Source: Apophysomyces variabilis
Lineage: Eukaryota; Mucoromycota; Mucoromycetes; Mucorales; Mucoraceae
Direction: 5' to 3'
DNA length: 64,000 bases
Assembly: GCA_002749535.1 (NCBI GenBank)
Contig: MZZL01000409.1
Span: 2,062,160 to 2,126,159, forward strand
Made by a program: the position numbers and the translations under genes. The number at the start of each line of letters is the position of its first letter. The first letter of the stretch is position 1. Below the pieces are notes generated by a model. That model was given only the letters and a program-made list of their open reading frames with translations, was not told the DNA's origin and made no database searches. Positions 36,720 through 50,400 of the stretch are shown piece by piece.

Positions 36720-39071
36720 GGGATCACTAAGCGATGAGCAGAGAAAAAAACAAAGGGAAAAAAAGGAAGGAAGAAAAAAAAATAGTTGGCAGAACTATCA
36801 CTATACCTTTGCGGTAGTTATTTTTTGTTTGTGCAGGTGGGTTACACTCCACATCGCTATCAATGGAAAACCAAAACCATTTGACTTAATACGTTTGGTT
36901 TCTACTGGGCCATAGGGTGAAGGTAAGGTATGTATATACATCAACATTGAATAGTACGGTGTGAGGTGCCTCGGAGATGAATCCTTTGTGCGAGTAAGTA
37001 TTTGTGCTGCCTTGCGTGTCGAAAGATGCTGCACAGTGCTTCTCCAACGAAACATTGAAACTACAATAACCGAGAAGCCTCTCTGGCCTCAACCAATCGA
37101 TGAACAAGCTTACCATTCAGCGATCAATGTTAGGATGTTAGTACATCTATATTTGTTTCTGACGGTTAATATTACATAAAAATGACCACCAATATACTTA
37201 TAACTCTCAGAAAGATTCCTTTAACTATGATTAACCTAATGACGTGCAACTGTTAAGAACTTCACCATATCACTCATCTATCAATGCATTGTGTGATCCC
37301 AAGACGTTACCCTGTTCGAATATTATTATTGGCTGGAATCCAAATATGATTCAGAAGTTGCATAAGTGTTCCTGAAAAAGTTCCAAAGTATTGCGCGTTA
37401 ATATTATAAATGGTCTATAAAGCGATTTGTTCCATGATTATCCATATCGAACAAAAGATGGATGACGTGTTATTTATCCTGGTGGCTAAGAAAATAACAG
37501 ATGTTTTATTCTTATGCCTTTTGCATTCTGACTGCAAGCTATGCCTCTTCAATACCCCTCGGTATTCATCCTCAATGGAAATAGAGGCACGGTAATAATA
37601 GGATAGGGAATATGAAGGTGTTCACGCCCATGATAAGAAGAGATATCAAAATCGGTAACAGGCTATCCTATTCCTGCTTCTTGCTTAGACCAAAACTGGT
37701 TCTCCTTATTTCAGAAGGTTCCTCGCCTTTTCTTTTCCACTTCTTATAATCAACTTTAGGACTTCCTTTTGTTGTTTTGCTGACCGAATATGGCAGAATA
37801 GGATACAGACATGCATACGGACGACTTTTCAAACTCATCAAGATGTAGATTGCACTAGTCATCGGCAAAACAAGTTTAAGCTCTCAGGAATGACTGGTGA
37901 CACTCGGACAAATACCCAACTTATGGAGGCGTGGCATAAGGGACATAATGGGTAACGGCAGTACCCAAAATGAGCAGCTGCTTGGACGGAGTTATGATTA
38001 TCTGCATGAAATACCAAAGCTCTTCTTTCCACTATTGATCACTTACGCCGACTGATAGATGCAAACGTGCTTGTTTTGAGACTAATTGCTGTAATGGCAA
38101 AAATTTTTTATGTGAAATATTCTGCAACTTTTTCACTATCATTATCATTCGTCAGAGTATAGCCCGCTATGCGTACTTCTCATACTAGGTTGCCATGTAC
38201 TTTCCAACTTATAGGCTCAAGTTTGTTCCTATCTGAGCATATTTATCATTATATCACTGCTAACATCCTTTTTTTTTTTTACTTTATGTGATGTGTCTCA
38301 GTATCGCATCGTGAACAGCAAGAAGCTGGCACTTTTTAATAGGATTTAATATCCCTGTGGATAGCCTACGACAAAAAGATTATGAAAGAGTGTGCGATCC
38401 CTTCCTGAACAGGAAACCAGTTTCATTGAATACCCATGAGTATATACTGTGGCTAAGAAAATAAAGGAGTAACTTATCAGATGGTTTGGATGCACAGGCG
38501 GGGGTTGAAGTCTATTTCCGTTGTTGTGCTGTCAAGGCTAGCCTAATCTGAGTGTTGCAAACCATTAGTCATTTCGGATTTAGGTGGACCTTCAAAGGGT
38601 TTATTTTCATGGTAGATGTTAAGGAGCTAGATAATTCTATATGGAGTGAGGATGCGTTTAAGATAAAGCGTGTTTTAGTTGACAAACGGTACTGTATCAC
38701 CTCGGATAGTTACTCCTCTCTAGTTTCGTAATAAAGCCAAGTCTTGCTTCATCTATAATTTACGTACACAAAGACTTTTTAGTAGAATGTAAACCAATTT
38801 ATATGGAGTAACAGCCTATCTGTATCCATATCATCTTCAATAGGGTGCATGATCCCCAATGCCAAGTTGCCTTTCGAGAATCTGGGTTTCAACAACAAGG
38901 GGACAGTAGGAATTGCACGAAACTGATTGGCTGTCAATCTTTTTGACTGACCTGCTGAGGACGCGCCCTCTGCACGGTCGCAGCGGAGAACAGCCCATCA
39001 CTTTTTTTTTCTTTTTCCACTTGCGATATTTTTGCTGCAACGGATAAAACGAGAGGTCTAAACGATTCGCA
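36720..39071. other. Intergenic, no gene seen
   Basis: About 2.35 kb, AT-rich. Short frames at 37410-37595 (+) and 37668-37868 (-) have coding-like composition but no motifs or splice partners that I could connect. The right end is the upstream region of the SAM/NCD1 gene. Confidence 0.5.
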
Positions 39072-40241
39072 ATGCAGGAACCTGTTCCTTCTCCGGCTAT
39101 GCCTTCACTTCGACTATTCCTACACGATAACGGCCTAACTCAGTACTATGACGCCTTCATCAAAGCAGGCGCCACCGACCAAGATTTACCACAACTGCTC
39201 CATTTCAACGACGATGAGTTGACTGAATTCTTACAAGCAGTAGATATGCTGCCTTTTCATGCGGTTAAAATGAAGAAATGTATAAGAGAACTACGGACAA
39301 AAAGAAACACACCAATCCATGATACCGTAAGTATCTTCCACCTGTTCAACCCCTTAGTCCTTCTGCTAACTCGCTCCTATCTCTTCTCCTGCTTTTTGTC
39401 TCTTGTTATTTAGCCTTCTGAAGATATCACATCTAGTACTACATCATCCTTGCCTGTTTTTTTATCCAATGAAGGAGGAACACCTACAGCCTCACGTGAG
39501 GTGATCATGTCCCATGCAACCATCTATGGCAAAAACGCAAATCGGCCACTTACTGAGTACGAGATCGCAATTAATAGGGCATCCATCGAGCTTGCGCTCG
39601 AAACTCCCATGCTGCTGGTTCACAAAGGACGTCTTTTCGAGCTGGCTAAAAAGAAACTTTTGGAACAAGGCTATCGATACAAGCGAGGTCGCAGCCGCTC
39701 TAAACTCAGTTCAGTTCAACCAGAAGACGATCATTCCAAAGAAATCATGTACATGAAACGGAAAGAAAATGCTCAACGACTGTCGGAGGAGCGGTTATCG
39801 AAAATCGACCAACTTGAACAGCAGGTCCAGGAGACAACAGCCCGGCGCGACCACCACGAGCGCATCCTGCAGTATGCACGAGCCAAAAATGATATGGAAA
39901 CACAGAAATCTGAAGAATGCATCTTGGTCCAATTGGAGGCAACCCGTACAGACTTACGGAAGGAAATCAGTAAACTCAAGGCTCAAGAACGGAAGCATCA
40001 GTGGTACAAGAAAAGGAAAACAGATCGATCCGATAGTGGCTTCTCTGAAGAGAGCTTTTCCTCGCAGCAATCCAGCACGGATAATGAAAATGATGAACGT
40101 GTCCGTAAATGGGCAGGCTCTTTTCCTTCTTCACAAGAATCTGCTATTTCCGTTGATGACTCAATGAGCATATGCAGTAATACATCTTCCGGAATCACCC
40201 CTAGAGAAAGTGATGTAAGAGGCCACGCGCTTACACAATAA
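39072..40241 (+). CDS. SAM/NAB-NCD1-like protein with coiled coil
   Basis: Exons 39072..39326 and 39414..40241 (intron gtaagt...tatttag) give 360 residues. Residues about 10-75 (LRLFLHDNGLTQYYDAFIKA, then LLHFNDDELTEFLQAVDMLP) form a SAM-like helical domain resembling NCD1 of animal NAB corepressors. A second conserved block, about residues 120-170, reads EYEIAINRASIELALETPML and GRLFELAKKKLLEQGYRYK. A long charged coiled coil (KRKENAQRLSEERLSKIDQL onward) and a Ser-rich tail follow. NAB proteins use NCD1 for oligomerisation in transcriptional repression. A nuclear regulatory role here is inference. It is the only clearly supported long gene on the plus strand. Confidence 0.7.
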
Positions 40242-41193
40242 GACTCATCCGCATCGATTAACTTTTCATATCTTTCATCATTTCTTCTCATTATCAATTT
40301 TGTTTTTGTTCCTTGTATATGAACTTTATTCATTTTACTATCTTAAACTGAAAGCACTTAAAAAAACCCCGCCAAATAAACCAACTCATTATAAAGAAAA
40401 GCATCACCAACGGTGGGCCGTCAACTTCTGTTCCTCAATGTTGTGCAAAACACCCAAGCCCAAAGGTCGATGGACCGAAATACTAGTTAAAGAAAGACCA
40501 TTTTTTCGGTTTTCAGCCTCACAGTTGCCCTGCAATCCAGGCGGCGATGCTGATATCTCTCTGCATTTGATCTCCTGTGCAACCATGTGGAGACCAGAAT
40601 AACGTCTGCTTGAGCTTCCTTCTCGTACAGACTCTTTAATTAGGATCCATGAATGGAAGGTGTAGCTATATTAAATGATTGAAAGCTATGTTTTGATGCT
40701 ATCAATAGGTCTTCCATGCACTCAGGAACATCAGACGGGGTATGCATGACACGTATGCTGTGTGTCATAAACCTGTACTTCGCCTAAAATACACTTGGTC
40801 CTTGGTTCCGACACAAGCTTCTAAGAATGACACTGTCTGTATACTTGCAACTTCAGTCAAGGGTATCCATGCATGGCAGCTTGACGCCTTTGACTTGTAA
40901 CATGCTAAAGAGAACCCAGAACAAAGCATGACTTGAGCGGCAACTGTTGCGAGAATGAGACTACTCTGTTTTATTCATGGACCCCATTTTACGTACCAAA
41001 CTTCAACAGTATCTCTGCCAGCAAACATACAATGAATAGCGATTTCGCATAAGCATATTTCAGAGTAACAATCTGCCTTTTTTTTAATATTCTAGCAAAA
41101 AAAAGTTAAATAGAGGTAGATCATAGATAATATTATGCTGCTGTTGTTTTGTGCCTGTTTGTTTTATCATATGAAAAAGTTTTTTTTGTTTTT
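40242..41193. other. Convergent intergenic region
   Basis: Lies between the 3' ends of the SAM/NCD1 gene (+) and the Skt5-like gene (-). No gene seen. It probably carries both 3' untranslated regions. Confidence 0.6.
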
Positions 41194-43772
41194 TTACATT
41201 ATAACACATGTCTGGGAATCTCTTCGTAAATCAGTTGAGCGCAAAGTAGTCCGTTTACCCTCTTCATGTTGCTGGCGGGTAACAGAGTTGGTCTTGCCTA
41301 ATCGAATTTCCGCTCCTGCATGACCTTTAGCGGCGGCCTTCTGGTAATGGGCAATGGCTTGTTCATAGTCGCGAGGCGCTCCAATACCGGCTTCATAGTA
41401 CCATCTGAGCAGAAATAAAAATAAAATTGGAAACACTGCTTAGTACTATTCTCTTCGGTTGAAAGAAGATAATTCATACCCTAGAAGGAACCACGCATCA
41501 TCGAGTCCTGTATCAGCTGCACGTTGACACCAACGGAACGCTTCATCTTCGTTTGGTTCGGCTGATGCAAGCCATCCAGATTCGTCTTGAATCAGCCGTC
41601 TATCTTCATCCTCATCATTTGGACCGTGACTACCGCGATTGTACAACCGACTAAGGCCCAGCATGGCCTGTGCGTTGCCACGATTGGCGGCATTCGTATA
41701 ATATTTGAAGCTCTTTGCAAAGTTCATAGGAACACCGTAAAGACCATGTTCGTATATATAGCCGATACGGCTCTGAGCATCGATATGTCCAAGTTGAGCG
41801 GCTCGCTCAAAGTACGACGTAGCTCCAAATGGACCACCATAAGGTTGCACAACCTCCCTACAATGATAGAAGTCAGCCATTTAAGCCTACGACGTTTTGG
41901 CACATCAATCTTTTACATTGGTATCACCGCTTTACGGTAAGTGTTCGTTAAAATCAAGCCAAATAGATAGGGCGCATCAGGGCATTCTTCCGTCGCCTGT
42001 TCTGTTGCCTGGTAAAGCAAAGCTAGGCCCAAAGTCATGTTCTGCCGCTGGTTCAGTTCTCCGTGCAAATGCACCTTAGCCATTCTCTAAATACACTTAC
42101 TGTCAGTAAGATAATCCCTCTATTCTCTCTGTGAAATTAAGAAAAAGTGTATCCCACTTACAAAAACAGCTTCTACCAGGCCCGCATCTGCTGCTGTATG
42201 ATAGTGAGATATTGCCTGGGAAACATCACCTTCTTTTTCGTAGTATTGACCCAGGGCAAATACAGCAGCATCGATGCCTTGATTGGCGGCAACTTCGTAG
42301 AGCTTAAACATTTTAGTTGGGTTTTTCTTGAATCCATACATGGATCGATCGATCCATTTGGCTTGCAAGTAGGCTGCCTCACCCACGCCCTCTTTTGCTA
42401 ATCGTTTGATCCATCGCACACCTTCTTCTTCCAACAAGCGCTTCTTTCTCCGACTGTTCTCATCGCCTGAATGTATTCGAGCGACAGCCGCAGAAGCTCT
42501 GCGGCCGTACTCGGTCACATTGGAAATGCTCGATCGCACATCGGAATTTGATTGCCGAACATGATTTGTGTCGTTGCCAAAGACCTGACCAAACTTGAAT
42601 CGGTTATAGGATTCTGCTGATCCAGTAGAGGTGGAATTCTGATCGTATAAAGTCGCGATTTCCAGTAGATATTTTGCATAGCTCAATTGGACGTTGGGGT
42701 CTTTGGTCTTATTCGCCTGACTTCGGTAAAGTTTAAGTGCGTCCGGATGGTTGGTTAGACTGTAAGATGCTTTTGCGTATTTCGATAGCTGACTTGTGCC
42801 CGCGAGGGATGCCATGTTAGTCGAAGTCCTCACCATGGACACGCTGGCACTTTCTAAATTTGGCGAATGACCAGGCATTGCGAAACTACTGCCTGCACTA
42901 TCACTCATTGTGTTTGTTGGGCGAGTGTCTGTGGTTCGATACCATCGGGGTAAGGATCGTTCTTCAATTCTGGCTATTGGGTTGACTGCCTGCATTCGCC
43001 CTACGTCTTCAGGAAACGTGGGTGTGGGTTGCTCTGGTTTATGGTCGGAAAATATTTGACCGGGCCTGATGCTGACCCGAGTTTGATCTTGTGTGAAGGT
43101 TGTGTTAGGATTAGGTGCCACGAGGATGGAAGGGTATGGATCTTTATTTGTCGGTGTGTGTAGGTCATTAGCGGAAAGAAAAGGAGAGGAGGAATCATTG
43201 TTTGAAAAGAACGGTGAGAGATCTAGGGGTGGTAACAGTTGCAGGGCAGCCTCTGATTCTCGATGTTCTTCATCTTCTTCCAATGTCTTTGATTGCCGTC
43301 GAGTAGGTGTGATCGGTTGACTAGGAATGGGTGGTGTGGGCAAGGTTGATAGTGGAGGGTTCCAAGGATAATCGTGGGCAGCAGAGATGGATGAAATCAT
43401 GGATTCGGCTGCTTTTTGAGAAAATGATTTTGTGCGACTTTCTAGAGGAGGAGGATCATCTTTATCCATGGGCGTCCAGTTCTGCTGTCCATTGTCTGAT
43501 CTTTCCACCTCTTCGTCAGAATCGTCGTCGTCCGTCACTGGATCAGGATTGATGACCCGCAGTCGGAGCCGCGATGTCTCTATCTCAGCCGTGCCAGTAT
43601 CTGAATCGATGGAAGAGCGGCCGTTCTTTTCTTGCGGTTTTGCCCCGTCTGAAGCCGGCGTGGTGGGCGTCTTCTGACGGTCACTGTTGAAATGGAAAGG
43701 TAATGACGAAGACGATTTGGTTAATCCTCCAAGAATCTTCGGTCGTCGACTAGTCGTGGTATGGATGCCCAT
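41194..43772 (-). CDS. Skt5/Chs4-like chitin synthase activator with Sel1 repeats and CaaX box
   Basis: Exons 42162..43772, 41917..42086, 41480..41857 and 41194..41404 total 2370 nt and 789 residues. The start is MGIHTTTSRRPKILGG at 43772. The N-terminal ~350 residues are Pro/Ser-rich and disordered. The rest holds Sel1-type repeats, for example KLYRSQANKTKDPNVQLSYA, KNPTKMFKLYEVAANQGID, YFERAAQLGHIDAQSRIGYI and HYQKAAAKGHAGAEIRLG. The protein ends in CVIM, a consensus prenylation box; to my knowledge yeast Skt5/Chs4 carries the same ending. Family members recruit and activate chitin synthase III at septation and bud-neck sites. Fungi of this lineage have many chitin synthases, so the exact partner is not known. 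Confidence 0.9.
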
Positions 43773-44412
43773 GGTGATTGATTCGTAATAACAAAGAGCA
43801 AACAAGAAAGAAAGGTGACGAAAATATACACCAGAAGTCGGACCTATTTTGAGTGGCAACACTTGGCGCAACACGAGCTTGCAGAATCAGGCAACTGTGG
43901 CTGACCCTATCCACCATCGGCCGAGACCCATTGGATTCGCCCCCGCCTCTCCTGGTGAACGAATGGCACATGGATAGAATCCCGTGGGGTATTCAAAAAG
44001 TCCTTAATTAGTCAGCTCCGATCAACCATCGTGTCACCCATTCAAAGCACATTCGATGCCGCAGAACGACGATCCATTTCACTGCACTCACACTATGACC
44101 AAGTGTTCCGATGTCTGTCCTTTTCGAATTCCGCAGTGTGTGTGGAAGCAGGCCTCGTGGATCATCCCGTCCCGAAAGATCCTTCCGAACAGGGCAGCAA
44201 ACCCGTGAAATACTTAGAGTGTTATTTTCTGTAGCATTATCCCTGAGTTTTATAAACGTATTTATTCTTTGTTTAGTTGCCTGCACTACTTGGATGCAAG
44301 TGGGAAAAAGAGCAATTCTGTATTATCCAATTTGGCTCTATGAAAGCTTGTGCAGTAATAGATGCAGAATAATGCAACCATCGGGTTCCAGAAAGACATG
44401 TATACCCGACTT
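43773..44412. other. Intergenic between Skt5-like and IP3R-like genes
   Basis: Upstream region of the Skt5-like gene and 3' flank of the channel gene, both on the minus strand. No gene seen. Confidence 0.6.
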
Positions 44413-47400
44413 CTAGATGGGCGAGACCAGCAGGCTATTTGATCTAGAACGCGTATGTGTTTCTGTCATTTTCTCGATATGTTCTTCCAACTTGCTTATC
44501 CGATCGAGCAATGTCAATGTATGCTCCTCTAACTTTTCCAATCGCTCTTCGTCATTGTCATCGACTTGTCGAAGACACAACGCACGGTTGATAGGAAAGA
44601 AGCTATAATTGGCATCTTTCAAGCATGCTGCCACATAGGATTCCGGGCCTGTGTACTCCGTTCTATCTTTGTTTTTCAAGTGGACCAGAAAGAACAAATA
44701 TTGCCTGAATAGATATGTTAGACATTTAGTGAAAAGCCGATTAAAGCTTACCAAATGTTATGGTCATTGCGGATATGTTGCTCAAATCCTTTTTTAGCAT
44801 GTCGCTGAAACTCAACTGCAGGGATACTACAGATAAAGCAAGCTACCAACAAAAATTAATCCTGGTTAATTTCCTAACAGTATGTACTATTTACAGCACT
44901 TACAGTTGTTCATATCTTGTTGAATGGCAGACCTCTCTAGAAATGGAAAGAAAATGTAGGCCTGCCTGATGAAACAGTAACTATTGTTTCTTACCGTCAC
45001 GAAGATGTCCAAACGTATCAAAGATAATACCAAAAATGGCATTCAACAGGAACACGACAACCACCAGGTAAAATGACATCTCAAAAACAATTCTCCATCC
45101 ACGCACTTCTTCAGCTCCATCAGGTTCCAGGATGTCACCAATACCTCCACCAGAGCGGACACTTTGAATTTGCTTACTAAAACGTTACCTTGTTGGTGAC
45201 CTGACTTACCCATGGGATAGCACTGTAATAAAACATTCCAAAAGCGATCCGCATAGAAGCCCTTTCCCGTCGTCAAACTCAGCGCGGAAATATTTGAAGG
45301 CAACTACGCTATGAATATAAACGACAATGATACCCAATAAAGCCTAAATGTCCAATATTAAAAAACATGGTGTCACTTCTTGTTGTTGTTTGTTTGTTTG
45401 TTTACCGTTCTAGTGATTGAGTTGACATTCAATGTAATACTGGCGATGACACCTTGGAGAATGCGATCGCGGAAAACAAAGTCTAACAAGTGTGCCGCAT
45501 AAAAACCGGGATAAAAGAGGCCGATGACTGAGAAACCAATCATCATCAGGTGATACAAGAACTGGTGTTCCGTGATGCAGGTCCAGATAAACGCCATGTC
45601 AAATTTCTTCATGGACAAGGTCAGTATATGCTAATGATGCTCACTTGGTTGAAGTACCTTTTGAGCAAACATCCATCCAAAAGGAGACTGATCATCATCG
45701 GACGTATTATCCTCGGTATTGAAAACATCAAGTGTCTTCTCTGTATTTCCCAAAGTCTTGCGATTGACCAGAATTGGTAGCTGCACAAAATAGAATTCCG
45801 CTGTTGAGATCGTCCACAGGACCAAATGAACAAGGCCCAGCAATATCATGGAAAAGTGATGGAGATTGCTGCAATCGGATAGGCTAAAACGGTTTCCAAC
45901 AAGGATAGACGAACATCCAAGCATCAATAAATTGAGTAACACTGTCACTACATAAGAAGCCTGCCACCAATGTGTGCTGTATTTTGTGAGAGTCGAAAGA
46001 TATTCATTGCTAGCCACTTTTGCTTGGTACTCAATCCTTGAAAAAGAATAAGTTAGCCTCGTCGACATAATCATTAGAAGGTCGATCTCACTCGTAGATG
46101 ATGCTATTCGACTGCTGAACAAAGTCTTCAATCTTTGCAGAGGGCGAATCTCTAGACTTCGGTTTAATGGCTTATTGTTCTCGCATTAACGAGTTTACCT
46201 TTTGACATTCCACAAAAAGCGCTGCTTTGTAACGTCACGCAAATATTTGCATACTTCTGGAATAGGGAATAACACACGAGATAACTGCTTTTCTTGACCA
46301 TAGTCCATGACCACTTCGATTTTTCCTGTGTGCTTTTCGAAATATTCAAAAGCTGCGTTGCCACGGAACATGGCGAGCTATCATGAGAATCAAGTGCTTA
46401 GCAGTCTAGCAAATAAATCTTTTGAATAAGTGCAATTACCTGTGTTTCATCTAATGCAGGAGATAGTGTCATGACCAGCATACAATAAAGAAATCCGCAT
46501 TCCAGCTTTTCAAAAACGTTTGGTGAATCCAGGTCGTCGATATGATTGTTGTAGATAACGTTCATATTATGAACCACGGTAGCAAGATCCAACGATGCTG
46601 CCATTTCCCTGAAGATAGTCTCGCTGTTGTCAATGCCACCTTCAAGCAAACTCAGCAAGCAAATAACCACTTTGCTCTATCACTTTGTTAAACTTAACAG
46701 CATTGACTGGTTCTAAGGTACCTTCAATTCATTAATTAGTGTGCTCGGACAGTTTGTGTATGCTTCCCGCAAAATGGTGTTCACAGGATTGATGATTTTG
46801 TCATTGAAAATCGTAACCTATCCATGGATTCACTTTAGACTATTGCCGAAAACAATATTTATGTCTGTCAAATTTACCTGATTGATCAGACAGCCCTGAG
46901 GAAATTGTAGTCTTAGCATTATGAGATATCCATCTACACGTTTGAACGTACCTGAGCTAATTCAGTGATTGTGTCAAGCACTTGAATAATAAGTCGGATG
47001 TTTTGAATGTTGCAAAGAGGCACAATTGCGTGCAGATATTCCACAACATCTTGTACAATATTGAAGCTCTTGATATTGTCTGGCTGTTTGGCAAGGTAGG
47101 TTTGCAGACTCATATTATGTCCTTCCACCATCAACTGCACGGCACGCATGGTATCCCTCATTCCTTCGAAATCCTCGTTAGCTGTACCAAACTCAGCTGT
47201 TTCATTGGCCATCAGATTAGAAATCTTTTGGTAAATCATAGCCGATTCAGCTGATGTTTGCCCCTGTCCTTTAACACGCTTTCGAGGTCCCGTTCTGGTG
47301 AGGTCCATTGAGGAAGAATGTCGTCGATGGCTAGACTTTTTCAAGGCCTTTATGGATGGGTTTTCAAGTGTATCAAGGCTAAGTATGCACTGTTGTCGGT

Positions 47401-50400
47401 TCATTTTGTACGCCGCACGAAGCAGTAACGATTGCGCATCCTTAAGCGAAGCAATACCACCTTGTAAACGCTGATGGAAAGAGTAAAAGAATCTCTCCTC
47501 TCTGGCAATAAAGTACGTTATGTTATTTTCCTTTTCCTTTTCCCGGAACCTACCTTATACTGTAGAAGTATTCCTCTAATTTGTCTTGTACATTTTTGTT
47601 GCCGCCGTCCAACAGAGAGATCAATAGCTTCAAGGCAGCTTCAAATATTTGACGTCTAGGAGAAGACAAAAGATTCTGTGCCACTAGCGTACAACCCAAA
47701 CGGTTAAGTGTATTCTGGGCATGGATCTTATTGTCTTCAGAAGTGTCGCCACCGCTATCAGCCTCGCCTTCACGTATGTAGCGCAAAGGGATTTCTTCCA
47801 AGATGTTGATTGTCGATACTTGATAAGATTCTGTCTTTTCCTGACTTTTTGAAGTCATCATCATCGATAAGTAATCGATCAAGGACTTGACATCCTCCTC
47901 CGAATTGGCATCTGCTAAATTAAAGTGGGAACCTGATAGTGCAGGTATCAGTACCGAGATAATATATCATGTTTACACCTACATATCTGCATGAACTCTT
48001 CTTTTTGTAGTTGCAAGACGCCATTGTGAGCTTTTAGAGCACGTATGAATCCTTGGAACTTAGCATTGACTGAATCCAGTGATTTAACCTTCTTTTCTGT
48101 GCCATCGGTAAGCTTCACTATAGCGTCACGCAATTTATCTCGAAGTTTCTCAGGGTTGATGGTGCCTCGGAATCCAGAGACATTGATCATGCTATCAAGA
48201 CAAGCCAGCGTATTTTGCAGCAATTTTCGTTCATTTTGAGCAGCTGATAGTAGATCGACTGTCATGTCCACAAGACTTGGACACAGTGAGAAGAGAGCTT
48301 CGTCCACTGTAGTTTCCACGGAAATATGATATTCAAAAACTGATCGCAAAAAGACTAGTACACCTTTGTAGATGTAATTAGTGTTCTCCGGTGTTAGCTC
48401 GTCTTTTGCGCCTAATATGGCTTTGAAAGCGATCTCCATCATGATGCGAATATATTTGTTATCGCTTACGGGTACACTCGAGGGTACTTCGGTGTTATCC
48501 AAGTAGATCGACGCCAAAAACCTCAACATGACCGTCTTCAACGCTAAGGGGGCCGTCGCATTTTCCACGATGGCTGCTACATCTTGGATAGAAAATATCG
48601 TTCGTGCAAACTGATGTTCCATGTTAATAATAGCTCGTATTAACATAAAGATACCACTTACCGATTGACCGAAAGTATTTTCACCTTGACCACATACAGA
48701 GAGCAGTTCAATGAGTTGAACGCAGTAGTCCATATGTTCAGTATCAATGAGCTCTTGAGGAGTTTCGAATGGAACATATAGCTTGCGATTATCCATGATA
48801 AGACGCATGACACAATCTTGATGTTTCTTTATAAGCTTTCCTTGAGCTTTCATGAAGTCATGTAATAGATGAAGGTATTCGCCCTGAAATCCTTTTGATT
48901 GTTCAAGTACACGCTTGATCTGCTCTTCTCGTACTCGCACACTGATATGCAAGTTATTGCCACAAATACCGTAAAAGCCCTCTGCCAACGTTGGGTGATA
49001 TCCACTGATGTCAATCAGCAGATCAATGTTTTCTAAAACAAATGTGCCCTGCAAAAACGTTAGCTTAATTAAAATGGGTCACTTCGGAGTCGTGTACCTG
49101 AAGCTCCCGGTCATCCTTGACCAGTTGTACCAAAAAGTCGAGACAAGTCTTGAGGACAGCAATGCGCGCATTATCATCACAGTCTTCACACATACTTGCA
49201 CTTTCATCAGACATATTTGAATCTGCTAAAGGTAAGGACTTCAATGCAACCAGGAGCCGTACGATCACTGAGTGGGCATTGAGATTTTTGAAAATTTTGC
49301 CATAGATGTCTCTCTGATTTTGGAGACCCTCCAATTGGCACATTTCGTCGTTAAAGTCGATCGTTTTTCCATTAAATAGGCCAATGAATTCCTTCAAGAC
49401 ATTATCTACTTGGGGTATATGCATATCGCCCAACCGATCCACTGATAAAAACGAACGTAGCCTAGCCAACCTTTTCTTGATGCCGTGATAGACAAACACT
49501 TGCTGGGGCTGACTAAGGATCAGGACACGGGATGCTTTCTTAAACAAGTCTAAAGCAACGTTTCAACTACAAGCTTATGAAATACCAATGTTACCTTCAC
49601 AATCATTGTAGATCCTGTGCATTACAACAACGGCCACTCGTTTTAGTGGAGCATACTGGTATTTCAAGATATCTTTGACAATAGGCATAAGAACATTCTC
49701 ACGTTGTCGTAATAGAGTCTCATCGAAGATAGTAGTCAATGCTGTGCGAAGAGAGTGATGTGGCTCGTTATCGGTATTGCTTCAAGATCAAGCAATGTTA
49801 GCTAAAATGGTTCACTGTGCACTTTCTCACTAGAAATCTTACGTTTCCATTCTCTTCCACTTCGAAGTAAGCTTAGCCATTCGGACGTGTAACCTCAAGT
49901 TGAAAATAAGATCAAAGATTTCCAAGATCTGGATCTTCGTTATCATAACTGCTTCGTTCTCTTCCGTTAAACAAAAGCGCTCGGTCCTTATTTAAGGGAA
50001 GCAAATGAGCATTTGACCAGACGTATGCTTAGTCTTTAGCTTACCATTCTCGAGGTTTATCACCGGATGTTAGGAATTTTAGATGTTCTTCGTTGCTTTC
50101 ATCCCAGCAAAAAGTAAATACCAGATCGAATAGCAATAAATTGATTCCCTTACCGTGCATCTATACGACCATCCAAGACGTGCACTAGCGCTCGAAATAG
50201 TCTTTTAACGTCTTCAGCGTCTGTGAAAAAGCCCAACGTCAACTGTGTATAAATGAGCTTTAAGACAGAAGAAAGGAAATTCACTTCGTCCTTGACCTCA
50301 GTAAACTAACATCGGTATTAGAAACATCGCGGGTGCTAATCCCACTGTGTACCTGATGACGCTTATCGTCAAGGAATACCAACGTCCAGTGTTTGAGCTG

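Noticed and set aside
39769..40167. Alternative plus-strand frame inside the SAM/NCD1 gene
   Set aside because: Out of frame with the conserved domains and lacking its own motifs.
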